DNA of 64,000 nt from Paraburkholderia adhaesiva. Lineage in GTDB: Bacteria > Pseudomonadota > Gammaproteobacteria > Burkholderiales > Burkholderiaceae. The stretch is from contig NZ_JAJEJQ010000002.1 in the NCBI RefSeq assembly GCF_021390575.1, forward strand, positions 806,001 through 870,000, read 5' to 3'. Positions 35,998-44,435 of the stretch are shown piece after piece. Both the position numbers and the translations under genes were made by a program. The number at the start of each line of letters is the position of its first letter. Within the stretch, counting starts at the first letter, position 1. The notes below the pieces were generated by a model, which did no database searches, had not been told where the DNA came from, and saw only the letters and a program-made list of their open reading frames with translations.

Positions 35998-36702
35998 TCA
36001 ACGCTCCGTGGGGGTCTGATTCGGACCGCGCAGCACGATGTCGAATTCGTAGCCGAGCGCGTAGCTGTCTTCGGTGGTGTCGATCGAGAAACGCGAGATC
36101 AGTCGATCACGCGCATGCTCGGGCGTGCCCTGGAAGATCGGGTCGAGGGCAAGCAGCGGGTCGCCCGGGAAATACATCTGCGTAACGAGGCGCGAGCCGA
36201 AGTACTCGCCAAACAGCGAGAAGTGAATGTGATTCGGCCTCCACGCGTTGGAGTGATTGCCCCAGGGATACGCGCCCGGTTTGATCGTGAGGAAGCGATA
36301 GCGGCCTTCGTCGTCGGTCAGGCAGCGTCCCGCGCCGAGGAAGTTCGGGTCGAGCGGGGCGTCGTGCTGGTCCGTCTTGTGAACGTAACGGCCAGCGGCG
36401 TTCGCCTGCCAGATCTCAACCAGTGTGTTGCGAACCGGCTTGCCGCCGACATCGAGCACGCGTCCCGTGACGATGATGCGTTCGCCGAGCGGTTCGCCGT
36501 TGCGCGCCGCGTTGCGGGTGAGATCGTGGTCGAGCGGGCCGAGATCCTCTGCGCCGTACACGGGCGCGCGCTGATTGCGCAATTTTTCCTTTAGTGGAAT
36601 GAGCGGCCGTGTGGGTCCGCGAGCGACCGACGAGCGGTACGCCGGGTGAACGTAGGCGGGGTGTGAATCGAAGTCGCGCGGCGACAGGACGGATTCGTCC
36701 AC
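35998..36702 (-). CDS. pcaH: Protocatechuate 3,4-dioxygenase beta subunit
   Basis: The 234-residue catalytic subunit carries the non-haem Fe(III) ligands, two tyrosines and two histidines, in the segment YPWGNHSNAWRPNHIHFSLFG and the earlier NAAGRYVHKTD. GTG is the start codon, with AGGAG 8 nt upstream; the in-frame ATG 57 nt earlier lacks one. It is the first gene of pcaHG and is divergent from pcaQ. The rest of the beta-ketoadipate pathway is not in this window. Confidence 0.94.
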   Translation of the reverse strand: MDESVLSPRDFDSHPAYVHPAYRSSVARGPTRPLIPLKEKLRNQRAPVYGAEDLGPLDHDLTRNAARNGEPLGERIIVTGRVLDVGGKPVRNTLVEIWQANAAGRYVHKTDQHDAPLDPNFLGAGRCLTDDEGRYRFLTIKPGAYPWGNHSNAWRPNHIHFSLFGEYFGSRLVTQMYFPGDPLLALDPIFQGTPEHARDRLISRFSIDTTEDSYALGYEFDIVLRGPNQTPTER

Positions 36703-36790
36703 GGGTTGTCTCCTGGCTGGTTTTTGAGGATGGCCTGGCGCGGCGATCCGCCGCATCAAGCCGATGACGCGACTTTATCTGGGCCGGAAA

Positions 36791-36841
36791 GTTATGCAAA
36801 ATGACGTTTTTTCCCGCTTCGTATAACGGATCGTTATGCAA
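36791..36841. promoter_or_regulatory. PcaQ operator region
   Basis: ATAAC-N5-GTTAT (36823-36837) is an inverted repeat close to the published PcaQ site ATAACC-N4-GGTTAA. GTTATGCAA occurs twice, at 36791-36799 and 36833-36841. The right arm overlaps the pcaQ start codon at 36836, so PcaQ bound here to activate pcaHG should also repress itself. Confidence 0.65.
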
Positions 36842-37846
36842 CATCGGCTCGCGGACGCTCGCGTCAAGTTTCGTCATCTGCAGTGCTTTCTGGCGGTCGC
36901 CCAGTTCGGCAGCGTTCAGCAGGCCGCTGAGAGTCTGTCGATCACCCAACCTGCTGTATCGAAGACGATTGCCGAGCTCGAGTCCGTGCTTGGCGTGAGG
37001 CTTTTCGAGCGCGGCCGGCACGGCGCCGTGCCGACGCGTGAGGGGCAGCTGTTCATGCCGCACGCGAGTGCTTGCGTTAGTGCGCTGCGCCAGGGTGTCG
37101 AACTGCTCGCGCGCGGCGAAGGGGCCGTGGCGTCAACGCTCGACGTGGGCGTGTTGCCGACCGTCGCGACCGAGGTGTTGTCGGCCGCATTGCGCCGCTT
37201 CGCGGGGCAATGGCCACGCGTGAGCGTACGGCTTTTGACGGCCGCCAATGCGGAGTTGCTCGAGCGGCTGAAATCTGGGGCGATCAGCGTTGCGATCGGC
37301 CGACTCGCGGACCCCGAGCGCATGGTGGGCCTGAGTTTCGAACTGCTCTACAACGAGCCGCTTGCGGTCGTGGTGCGGACAGGGCATCCGCTTGCGCAGG
37401 GCGGCGGGCTGCCGGCGCAACTGGCTCAATTTCCGCTCGTCTTGCCGCCGTTCGGCACGTTGATTCGCCAGGCCGCCGATAGCCTGTTGGTCGCGTGGGG
37501 CGCCCAGCCGTTGTCGGTTTTCGTCGAGATGCTGTCGGTTTCGGTCGGTCGGTCGCTAACACTTGAAAACGACGCGGTGTGGTTCGTGCCGGCCGGGGCA
37601 GTCGAATACGATTTGCGGCAAGGCGCACTGGTGCGCCTGCCATTGCCGCCCGCGGGCAGCGAGGAGCCAGTAGGGCTGATTTTGCGAAACGATACGCAGC
37701 CATCTGCGGCAGGCCGTGCGTTAATCGATGCGGTAAAACGCGCCGCACTCGAGCGTGAGGCACGGAGGGCAGCCGAAGCCGCCGCGTCGGACTCGCGGCA
37801 CAACGGCCCGGCGGCACCGAAGCGGCCGCGCGGCCGCAAGCGCTAG
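36836..37846 (+). CDS. pcaQ: LysR-type regulator PcaQ
   Basis: The 336-residue regulator has the LysR helix-turn-helix near the N terminus (FRHLQCFLAVAQFGSVQQAAESL, then TQPAVSKTIAELE) preceded by RVKFRHLQCF, a phrase characteristic of PcaQ. The C-terminal domain binds the pathway effector beta-carboxy-cis,cis-muconate in the family. Divergent orientation with pcaHG supports the name. The last 40 residues are rich in Ala, Arg and Pro and unlike the core, so the C-terminal tail is longer than usual. Confidence 0.88.
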   Translation: MQHRLADARVKFRHLQCFLAVAQFGSVQQAAESLSITQPAVSKTIAELESVLGVRLFERGRHGAVPTREGQLFMPHASACVSALRQGVELLARGEGAVASTLDVGVLPTVATEVLSAALRRFAGQWPRVSVRLLTAANAELLERLKSGAISVAIGRLADPERMVGLSFELLYNEPLAVVVRTGHPLAQGGGLPAQLAQFPLVLPPFGTLIRQAADSLLVAWGAQPLSVFVEMLSVSVGRSLTLENDAVWFVPAGAVEYDLRQGALVRLPLPPAGSEEPVGLILRNDTQPSAAGRALIDAVKRAALEREARRAAEAAASDSRHNGPAAPKRPRGRKR

Positions 37847-37869
37847 CCGGTCGACGTTGTGCTGGGTGC

Positions 37870-38535
37870 CTACTTCGCGGACGGTTTCGATTTCGCGCGA
37901 GCGGGCTTCGTTGGCGGACGCGCTTGCTGCAACACGTCGCGTGCGGTTGCGCTCGTGGACATCCACAGCACTTCGGCGTCCTCCTTGCTCGTGGAAATGG
38001 CCGCGTGGCCGGTGCGGCTATCGAAGTAGAGGCTGTCGCCAGCTTCGAGTTCGGTAGGTGCGTAAAGCTCAGAGTAAAGGCACACGCTGCCGCTGATCAC
38101 GTAGAGAAATTCTTCGCCTTCATGTCGTCCCCAGTCGTCGAATGCATCGAGCGAATGGGCGGTGATGCGGATGCGAAACGGCAGCATTGCCTTGTGAGCC
38201 AGGTCGGTGGCCAGCAATTCCATTTCATATCCGCGATAAGCGTGCCGCTGACCGGCGCCACGGCGTGTGAGCGCACGCCGGCCCCCTGCATTTTGCTTCG
38301 GCACCGAACCGAACAATTCGCCCAGGTCGATATTCAGGCCGACGACGATCTTCTGGAGAACGTCGAATGTCGGCGACATGATGCCATTCTCGATCTTCGA
38401 AAGCGTGGAGCGCGACACACCGCACAGGCGGCTCGCGGTATCGAGAGTCAGATCGTGCGCGACACGCGCAGCGCGAACGCGGCGCCCAAGATCGGCAGTC
38501 GACGATCCGGCCGGTTGGTTTAGCAGGGTGTCCAT
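37870..38535 (-). CDS. XRE-cupin transcriptional regulator
   Basis: The 221-residue protein couples an N-terminal XRE helix-turn-helix (about residues 17-72, LDTASRLCGVSRSTLSKIENG) to a C-terminal cupin (about 120-190, GEEFLYVISGSVCLY and LEAGDSLYFDSRTGHAA). Regulators of this build often sense a small amine or amino acid. A perfect 9-bp inverted repeat lies 10 nt upstream of the start codon and is the probable autoregulatory operator. The lysine-rich tail is unstructured. The nearby ALDH may be a target. The ribosome site is weak. Confidence 0.86.
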   Translation of the reverse strand: MDTLLNQPAGSSTADLGRRVRAARVAHDLTLDTASRLCGVSRSTLSKIENGIMSPTFDVLQKIVVGLNIDLGELFGSVPKQNAGGRRALTRRGAGQRHAYRGYEMELLATDLAHKAMLPFRIRITAHSLDAFDDWGRHEGEEFLYVISGSVCLYSELYAPTELEAGDSLYFDSRTGHAAISTSKEDAEVLWMSTSATARDVLQQARPPTKPARAKSKPSAK

Positions 38536-38544
38536 GATGAGAGC

Positions 38545-38578
38545 ATCGGAAACGCAAGACGGGATCAGTGTTTCCGAT
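38545..38578. promoter_or_regulatory. Inverted repeat upstream of the XRE-cupin gene
   Basis: ATCGGAAAC (38545-38553) and GTTTCCGAT (38570-38578) form a perfect 9-bp inverted repeat with a 16-nt spacer, 10 nt before the XRE gene start. The same half, TTATCGGAAA, recurs at the ALDH promoter (39442). Confidence 0.6.
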
Positions 38579-38819
38579 CATATCAAACCGCTGACTTTCA
38601 GAAACCTCGTCCGTTTGGCTAACGTTTTGAGCGGATTGCTGGCCGACGACTTTCGAGTGGAACGTTGTCTGCTCGCGCTGCGTTTTCATCCAGTTCGACA
38701 CTGGATTTTGTTAAGCAGCTTTTTGCATTGATCGTTTGCGTCGAAGCCTGCTGTTACGATGCGGGGCCCCGGGTTTACAGATCACTGTCGACACGGCGCA
38801 GGTAAAGCACGGAATCGAC

Positions 38820-39185
38820 ATGTTGAAACGATCGTTGGTAGTAGGTGCAGTTCTGGCTTTGACAGGCTGCGTGGTGGCTCCCGGCTATGGCGCGTATGAG
38901 CAGGGATACTATGGTGCACCGGTCTATGGCGCAGTACCGGCCTATGGCTATGCGCCTCCGTATGGCACTGTTGAATTCTCCGGCGGTGGGTATCGTGATG
39001 GTTACGATCGCCGCCGTGCTGATCCGCCGCCGCGCGACGGTGGCCATGCGGCGCACGTAGACGGCCAGGAACGTGGCGGCGGTCGCGGCGGTGCGCCGGG
39101 CGCGGGCAGCATGAGACAGGGACGGCAGGCGGACGTGGGCCGGGGCCACGATGATGCCGATGGGCAGCGCGGACACGGTGGTTAG
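38820..39185 (+). CDS. Gly/Tyr-rich lipoprotein
   Basis: The 121-residue protein begins with a lipoprotein signal (VLALTGC, lipidated Cys18) and is then a low-complexity region rich in Tyr, Gly and Pro, changing to a His/Asp/Gly-rich tail. I recognise the pattern of small YMGG-like envelope lipoproteins of Burkholderiaceae but no domain. AGGTAAAG lies upstream of the ATG at a longer spacing than usual (13 nt). It may be surface-exposed. It probably has its own promoter. Confidence 0.68.
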   Translation: MLKRSLVVGAVLALTGCVVAPGYGAYEQGYYGAPVYGAVPAYGYAPPYGTVEFSGGGYRDGYDRRRADPPPRDGGHAAHVDGQERGGGRGGAPGAGSMRQGRQADVGRGHDDADGQRGHGG

Positions 39186-39391
39186 TGCGTTCTTCGAACG
39201 CCGCGTATGCGGCGGTCAAGGTGGTTCTGCGGAGGGCGAGTTTGGCCCGGCTGTGCGACGAATCGAAGTCGCTCGAAAATTTCCGAAAGGAAATATGCCT
39301 GCGGCAAGTACCCCGCGAACCGTCGCTCAAGTTGCCACGTGATTCGCAACCCGCGCCTCGTAAGCGCTGGTGCAGTTGGGCTTTTCCCGCC

Positions 39392-39451
39392 TTGTAGCCG
39401 GGAAGGGCTGCGTGTATAGTCGGCGAACCTGAGTATGTTTCTTATCGGAAA
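39392..39451 (+). promoter_or_regulatory. ALDH promoter with TTTC-N6-GAAA operator
   Basis: TTGTAG (39392-39397) and TATAGT (39415-39420) are 17 nt apart, 46 nt before the ALDH start. TTTCTTATCGGAAA (39438-39451) sits just after the expected transcription start, a repressor position, 14 nt before the ATG. The motif differs by one base from the TTTCGTATCGGAAA motif upstream of the aldo/keto reductase. Confidence 0.6.
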
Positions 39452-39465
39452 TTTGGGGGCTCGCC

Positions 39466-40965
39466 ATGGACGCTTCACGCATTCTTGCCGATCTCGGCAT
39501 CCTCGAACTGGCTCGCGCGGGCGATGTCGAGGTTCGATCGCCGATTTCCGGTGAGGTGATTGGCCACGTAGCGAGCCAGTCGCCTTCCGATGTCGACGCT
39601 GCGCTGGCTCGTTCGCACGCGGCGTTTCTCAAGTGGCGCGATGTTCCGGCGCCGCGCCGCGGAGAACTCGTTCGGCTGCTTGGCGAGCGGTTGCGCGAGC
39701 ATAAGCAGGCGCTGGGCAGTCTCGTCTCGCTCGAGGCGGGCAAGATCCTCCAGGAGGGTCTGGGCGAAGTCCAGGAAATGATCGACATCTGTGATTTCGC
39801 GGTCGGTTTGTCGAGGCAGCTTTACGGCCTCACGATTGCCTCCGAGCGCCCCGGTCACCGCATGGCGGAAAGCTGGCATCCGATGGGTGTCTGCGCCATC
39901 ATCTCCGCATTCAATTTCCCGGTGGCCGTTTGGTCCTGGAATGCCGCGCTTGCCCTCGTGTGCGGAGACTCTGTCGTCTGGAAACCCTCGGAGAAGACGC
40001 CGTTGACGGCACTCGCCGTTCAGCGCCTCATGGCCGATACGCTTGCAACGTTCGGCGATGCGCCTGAGGGACTCGTGTCACTTGTCATCGGGGGCCGTGA
40101 CGTCGGGGCGAAGCTCGTCTCCGATCCTCGTGCGGCCATCGTCAGCGCGACGGGGAGCACCGAGATGGGGCGCGCAGTTGGCGTGGCCGTCGCGCAGCGG
40201 TTCGGCCGCGCGATTCTCGAACTCGGCGGCAACAATGGCGGCATTGTCACGCCGAGTGCCGATCGCGAACTCGCGCTGCGAGCGATTCTGTTTTCGGCCG
40301 TGGGCACGGCGGGGCAGCGCTGCACGTCGCTCCGCCGACTCTTCGTGCACGAGAGCGTTTACGACGACACCGTGAGCCGTCTCAAACAGCTTTACGCCAA
40401 GGTTCCGATCGGAAACCCGCTCGACGCGGGCACGCTGATGGGTCCGCTAATTGACGCGCAGGCATTCGAGCGCATGCAGGCGGCGCTGCAACGTGCTCAG
40501 GCTGAGGGCGGCAAGGTGACAGGCGGTCAGCGGATCAGCGTCGATGGTCAGCCGAACGGCTACTACGTGGAGCCCGCACTGGTCGAAATGCCCGCCCAGA
40601 GCGAGATCGTCCTGAAGGAAACGTTCGCTCCGATCCTCTACATCATGAAGTATCGCGATTTCGATGAGGCCATCGCTGCGAACAACAAGGCATCACATGG
40701 CTTGTCGTCGTGTGTGTTTACGACCGACCTGCGCGAAGCCGAGCGTTTCGTTTCCGCCTCCGGCAGCGATTGCGGCATCGCGAACGTGAACATCGGGCCG
40801 AGCGGAGCGGAAATCGGCGGTGCCTTCGGAGGCGAAAAGGAAACGGGTGGTGGCCGTGAGTCCGGCTCGGATGCGTGGAAGGGGTACATGCGCCGCGCAA
40901 CGAACACGGTCAACTATTCGACTGCGTTGCCGCTTGCTCAGGGCATCGACTTCAAGCTCGATTGA
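39466..40965 (+). CDS. amaB: Aldehyde dehydrogenase, ALDH7 family (AmaB-like)
   Basis: The 499-residue NAD(P)-dependent dehydrogenase has catalytic Glu252 in ELGGNN and Cys286 in GTAGQRCTS. The wording of these blocks and the tail GGAFGGEKETGGGRESGSD are those of the ALDH7/antiquitin group, whose bacterial members oxidise alpha-aminoadipate semialdehyde/piperideine-6-carboxylate in lysine breakdown. Assignment to that substrate is inferred from family. The start is fixed by GGGGGC 6 nt before ATG. A promoter and candidate operator precede it; a strong hairpin follows. Confidence 0.85.
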   Translation: MDASRILADLGILELARAGDVEVRSPISGEVIGHVASQSPSDVDAALARSHAAFLKWRDVPAPRRGELVRLLGERLREHKQALGSLVSLEAGKILQEGLGEVQEMIDICDFAVGLSRQLYGLTIASERPGHRMAESWHPMGVCAIISAFNFPVAVWSWNAALALVCGDSVVWKPSEKTPLTALAVQRLMADTLATFGDAPEGLVSLVIGGRDVGAKLVSDPRAAIVSATGSTEMGRAVGVAVAQRFGRAILELGGNNGGIVTPSADRELALRAILFSAVGTAGQRCTSLRRLFVHESVYDDTVSRLKQLYAKVPIGNPLDAGTLMGPLIDAQAFERMQAALQRAQAEGGKVTGGQRISVDGQPNGYYVEPALVEMPAQSEIVLKETFAPILYIMKYRDFDEAIAANNKASHGLSSCVFTTDLREAERFVSASGSDCGIANVNIGPSGAEIGGAFGGEKETGGGRESGSDAWKGYMRRATNTVNYSTALPLAQGIDFKLD

Positions 40966-40977
40966 ACGGGTTTCTTA

Positions 40978-41016
40978 TCGGAACTGGGGGGCGCGTTTGC
41001 GCGATCCCAGTTCCGA
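40978..41016 (+). terminator. Hairpin after the ALDH gene
   Basis: TCGGAACTGGG and CCCAGTTCCGA form an 11-bp perfect stem with an inner CGCG/CGCG pair, 13 nt after the stop. There is no T-run; a processing or rho-independent end is possible. Confidence 0.5.
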
Positions 41017-41289
41017 CGCTCCGTGTACCCGTCGATCAGGATGCGTTCTATCCCGATGCAAATTTACAATATTCTCCGAATGGCGACAGGTGTCGAGCCG
41101 AACCTGGCAATTAAGTAACTTGTCTGCGCGTGTGCAATGTTCGCGCTGACAAGTCAGCGCGCATATCCAGATTACCTGGCATGACTGACGAATTGTCCTG
41201 GCGAATTGTCATGTTGATGCCAACAGCCGGAAGGGCATTGCAGCCTCGGTGTTCTGCACGCGCCCGGCCCGAATTTGTCACGCAATCCG
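41017..41289. other. Gap with operator-like palindrome
   Basis: GCGCTGAC-AA-GTCAGCGC (41143-41160) is a perfect 18-nt palindrome whose 2-nt centre rules out a hairpin and suggests protein binding. CGAATTGTC is repeated at 41189-41197 and 41202-41210. No gene with a ribosome site is seen. Confidence 0.4.
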
Positions 41290-41799
41290 TTAAGAGACCA
41301 GCCGTCGCAATGGTGTGAGCGGCAGGCCATGCGGTACTCCATGCACGGCGAAGAACCACGCGGCGACCCACGACGCGCCCACGACGATGAGATCGCAGCG
41401 TCCGCTTCTCCACCAGTTCAACGAATGCCGCTGGATGATCCACGGTACGCCAAGCGGATTCGGCCAGTCCGCGAGCAGATGAATCACGCCGCCACAGGCG
41501 AAGCCGAATGCCGGTGCTGCCACTGGCAGATGGCCAAGCCGGTGATACGACCAGACGAGCAGCGCAATCCAGCCGATGCCCCAATGCGTCAGGGTGCGAT
41601 GGGTGATCCATAGCTGTCGCTTTTTGCGCCACCACGCAACTTCTAGCCAGTCGGGCGCTGATCCGCCTACCGCGCCCCCGAAGAACGCGAGGGCGACATG
41701 GAGATGCCATAAGCCATCCGCATGCAGATGCGTGACGATTGCTGCGGCGATGACGCCGGCGGCCCAGCCGGTCGCGTGATGTGCGGTGCCAGATGCCAT
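41290..41799 (-). CDS. YdjM-family membrane metal-dependent hydrolase
   Basis: The 169-residue protein has four hydrophobic segments and the metal-ligand histidines of the YdjM/LexA-binding inner-membrane group: MASGTAHHATGW at the start, ITHRTLTHWGIGW near residue 68, and GGVIHLLADWPNPLGVPW near residue 108. The biochemical activity is unproven in the family. The ATG at 41799 is chosen since the start with THH-type motif is the family's usual N terminus. It is 154 nt downstream of a lipoprotein gene on the same strand. Confidence 0.75.
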   Translation of the reverse strand: MASGTAHHATGWAAGVIAAAIVTHLHADGLWHLHVALAFFGGAVGGSAPDWLEVAWWRKKRQLWITHRTLTHWGIGWIALLVWSYHRLGHLPVAAPAFGFACGGVIHLLADWPNPLGVPWIIQRHSLNWWRSGRCDLIVVGASWVAAWFFAVHGVPHGLPLTPLRRLVS

Positions 41800-41953
41800 G
41801 AGGCAGGGTGTGAGAAATCGAAAGGCCGCAATCTTCGCAGATGTAGTGCCGCAGCGACAGGGGAAAATCGACGATTCGCGCAGCACCGAACTTTACATAG
41901 CACTCCGCCACGCAATTCGAAACGCCGTGCCCGAAGCAATGCGCACGCGAACG

Positions 41954-42310
41954 TCAGGTAGTGCAGCGCGCTACGTCGAATCGCAGTTCCGGTTCGGGGG
42001 GATCGTCGGAGCGCGACGCCCCGTGTGTCACGCGAATCACCGATCCATTACCCGAAGGCGTCAGCGTGATGAAGTACGAAGCGTCCGAATCCGAGCCGAT
42101 GCTCAACTCCGTTGCGCTGCCCGCCTTCGACTCGTGGACGCGCGGAAGCCGGTCTTCAAGGCAATTCGCGATCGATGACGGCGAACGTGCCGACGACGCA
42201 TAGATCATCGGTTCGCCGTTTGCAGCAGCTTGAGGTGGAGGCGCCGATGAGCAGGCAGCAACGAGGGCGAGAGGGGATGCGGTGAGGAGGCGTCGAGCGA
42301 GTGTGTTCAT
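41954..42310 (-). CDS. Small lipoprotein, unknown
   Basis: The 118-residue protein has a lipoprotein signal peptide (ALVAAC, lipidated Cys20). The mature part contains CLEDRLPRVH and ends with a second cysteine near the C terminus that could pair with it. I do not recognise a named family, though such small lipoproteins are common in Burkholderiaceae. It is upstream of the YdjM-like gene on the same strand and probably has its own promoter. Confidence 0.68.
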   Translation of the reverse strand: MNTLARRLLTASPLALVAACSSAPPPQAAANGEPMIYASSARSPSSIANCLEDRLPRVHESKAGSATELSIGSDSDASYFITLTPSGNGSVIRVTHGASRSDDPPEPELRFDVARCTT

Positions 42311-42626
42311 GGTCGGCGAGTCGTCAAGACACAAGCGGTGAATGCGGGTGACTGCCGTTGAGTATACGCACGCTCGCGGTGCGGCGGACGTAAAAAGATG
42401 CAACAGTGCAACGCGGAGACGCGTCCGCGCGAACAGGAAATAAATGCGCCTGAAAGGAAACACGCGAAAAAAAGCGCACATGCGGTTGTGCCAACTGAAC
42501 CGCAACGGCTTGATCGCGCAGGATTCGCCGGGAATGGCGTAGGGTAGGAAAAACGCCGCCCCCGGGGCAGGGGCGGCGCACATCAGGCTGGACCCGGTAA
42601 GGACAGACTTGCCAGCCTGGGCTGGC
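42311..42626. other. Gap between lipoprotein and porin
   Basis: This 316-nt region contains the porin terminator at its right end and the promoter region of the lipoprotein gene. It is AT-richer around 42,430-42,480 (GGAAATAAATGCG and a run of A). No gene is seen. Confidence 0.4.
42549..42577 (-). terminator. Intrinsic terminator of the porin gene
   Basis: GCCGCCCC and GGGGCGGC form a stem on the minus strand followed by GTTTTTCC, about 50 nt after the porin stop. Confidence 0.85.
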
Positions 42627-43769
42627 TTAGAAACGGTGGCGGATACCCGTCGTCACAGCCACCTGGCTTTGCGTCGACGACGACGGCAGGATGCCGCCGA
42701 TCGATGTATTGGCGACATTAAGGCCGTTGCTGTTGTCATTCGACGACGAGTGTTGATAGACGCCCGCGAGATACACATCAGTGCGCCTGCTGAGCCCGTA
42801 ATCAGCACCCAGCGTGACCGAGTGCCACTTCGGGCTGGAGCTGTTGCCGTTCTCTGTCATCCGGCTCCACGTGTAGGTGTACTCACCCACGAGAGCAAGT
42901 GCGGGCGTCAGCCCATAGGTACCGTTCAGCTCGATATTGTCGAACCGCGCGTTCAAATTTCCAACGGTCATATCCTGAAGACGCGAATGCGTCCAGAGCA
43001 GACCGACCGTGCCAGGACCATAGGCGTAATTCGCGCCTACACCGAACGTTCTCTGTACATCTGCGTACCCGAATCCGAGCCCCTGGACCGGAGCCGCGGT
43101 CGCATTGGCGTTCGCGCCCACGTTGTTCATCTGGTCATAAGCTGCGGCAACCTTGAACGGACCGTTCTCGTAACCCACACCGACGCTGTACTGGCGACCG
43201 GTCGCAAAAGCCCCCGGCGCATTGCTGAAGCCGTACTGACCGCCAAAGTGGAAGCCCGCGTAATTCACGCTTTCATACTTGATCGCGTTCGAGGTCGCGG
43301 ACTGCGCGCCGATGTTGTCGTTGTTGAACGGGTGGGCCGCGAGGTTGATACCGCCTGCCTGGCCTGCCAGTGCCAGCGGCGTGAGGTAATCTGCAACCGA
43401 GTCAAACTGTCGGCCGAGCGTCAGCGTGCCGAACTGGTTGTTTTGCAGGCCAACGAAAGCCTGACGGGTAAACATGCCCGACGAGTTGCCGGTGAAATAG
43501 CCCGGGCTAAACGAACCGTTGTTCAGGTTGAAACCGGACTCGAGCTTGAAGATTGCCTTCGTGCCGCCGCCGAGATCTTCCGTGCCTTTCAGCCCGAAGT
43601 ACGTGTTCGACAGCAGGCCGCTGGACTGCGCCCACAGGCTGCTGCCACCCGCGTTGTTGACGTAGGCGAGGCCTGCGTCGAGCGAGCCGTACAGGGTCAC
43701 GCTGCTTTGCGCTTGTGCGCTCATGGCGAATGCGCCAAGAACGCCAGCGACCATAAGGGTTTTTTTCAT
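42627..43769 (-). CDS. Gram-negative porin, Burkholderia-type trimeric
   Basis: The 380-residue outer-membrane protein has a signal peptide (MKKTLMVAGVLGAFAMSAQAQ), the opening QSSVTLYGSLDAGLAYV and the C-terminal GIRHRF ending in phenylalanine, all standard for OmpC-like 16-strand general porins of this order. Internal GLKGTEDLGGGTKAIFKLES and the PEFR-like loop in LQNNQFGTLTLGRQ are typical. It admits small hydrophilic solutes. It has its own promoter region in the long AT-rich upstream gap. Confidence 0.93.
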   Translation of the reverse strand: MKKTLMVAGVLGAFAMSAQAQSSVTLYGSLDAGLAYVNNAGGSSLWAQSSGLLSNTYFGLKGTEDLGGGTKAIFKLESGFNLNNGSFSPGYFTGNSSGMFTRQAFVGLQNNQFGTLTLGRQFDSVADYLTPLALAGQAGGINLAAHPFNNDNIGAQSATSNAIKYESVNYAGFHFGGQYGFSNAPGAFATGRQYSVGVGYENGPFKVAAAYDQMNNVGANANATAAPVQGLGFGYADVQRTFGVGANYAYGPGTVGLLWTHSRLQDMTVGNLNARFDNIELNGTYGLTPALALVGEYTYTWSRMTENGNSSSPKWHSVTLGADYGLSRRTDVYLAGVYQHSSSNDNSNGLNVANTSIGGILPSSSTQSQVAVTTGIRHRF

Positions 43770-44142
43770 GATTTATAACTCCGGATAGAACCTGTGAATC
43801 TCACGGATGCCTATCTGATTAATAGTCCGTGGTCTGGCAATTCGAGGCGGAGTGTAATCTGGTAATCCGGAAATTTTGCGATCTACGGTGCAACAATGCT
43901 TGATGAAAATCGAAATAAATGCGCGTGCTTCTGTAAGGTGCTGCATATAAAGAGATTTTCGTCCGGGTGAAATCGGCGAATAGGTACGCCGTTCACCAAT
44001 CTGTTGCGCGGGTGCCACGGATCTGAAGAGCCCCATCAGACAAGCTTGGGATGACAGTATCTCGATATTAATCGCCGATTTGCTCCGTTTTCTGGAAGGT
44101 ACTGTTCCAGATTTCATGCTCAGTGTGCGGAGGCCGTAGCGC
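43770..44142. other. AT-rich porin upstream region
   Basis: This stretch has lower GC than its neighbours and no convincing coding frame, consistent with a regulated porin leader and promoter on the minus strand. TATAAAGAG near 43,947 and other AT-rich hexamers are present but no single promoter stands out. Confidence 0.4.
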
Positions 44143-44217
44143 TACAATTCGTGCACCTCTAAGCGAGAGGTGATCTTTTTCATCTGTTTTGCGCGGCCCT
44201 CGGGCCGCGTTTTTTTT
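44143..44217 (+). ncRNA. Candidate short RNA with two hairpins
   Basis: TACAAT (44143-44148) could be a -10 box. It is followed by CACCTCT-AAGCG-AGAGGTG (44154-44172), a pyrimidine linker, and CGCGGCCCTCGGGCCGCG with eight T (to 44217), a strong terminator. The predicted transcript is about 60-65 nt and stands between the porin and the next gene. No good -35 is visible. Confidence 0.45.
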
Positions 44218-44435
44218 ATTTTGATATTGGAAAATATTGCGGTCTATTCAGGCGTCATATTTTTAATCTCGAAATCCTGAATGCGCCGGATTGTCGAAAT
44301 AGTATTCGGGCGATATTAATATCCCATTAATCGGGTTTGCGTGACCAGGCGGGTGTCCGCCTCGCGCGCGCTTGCGGTTAAAATCCTGCGCCTGCCCTCG
44401 AACGGCAGGTCCTGCAGAACCAGACCGAACCCGCC

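Noticed and set aside
40971..40984. TTTCTTATCGGAAC after the ALDH gene as a second operator
   Set aside because: Its right half is part of the strong 11-bp stem of the following hairpin (40978-41016), and it lies past the stop codon, so structure explains it well enough.
43773..44117. 114-residue frame upstream of the porin
   Set aside because: It coincides with the AT-rich porin upstream region, lacks a ribosome site and reads like non-coding DNA.
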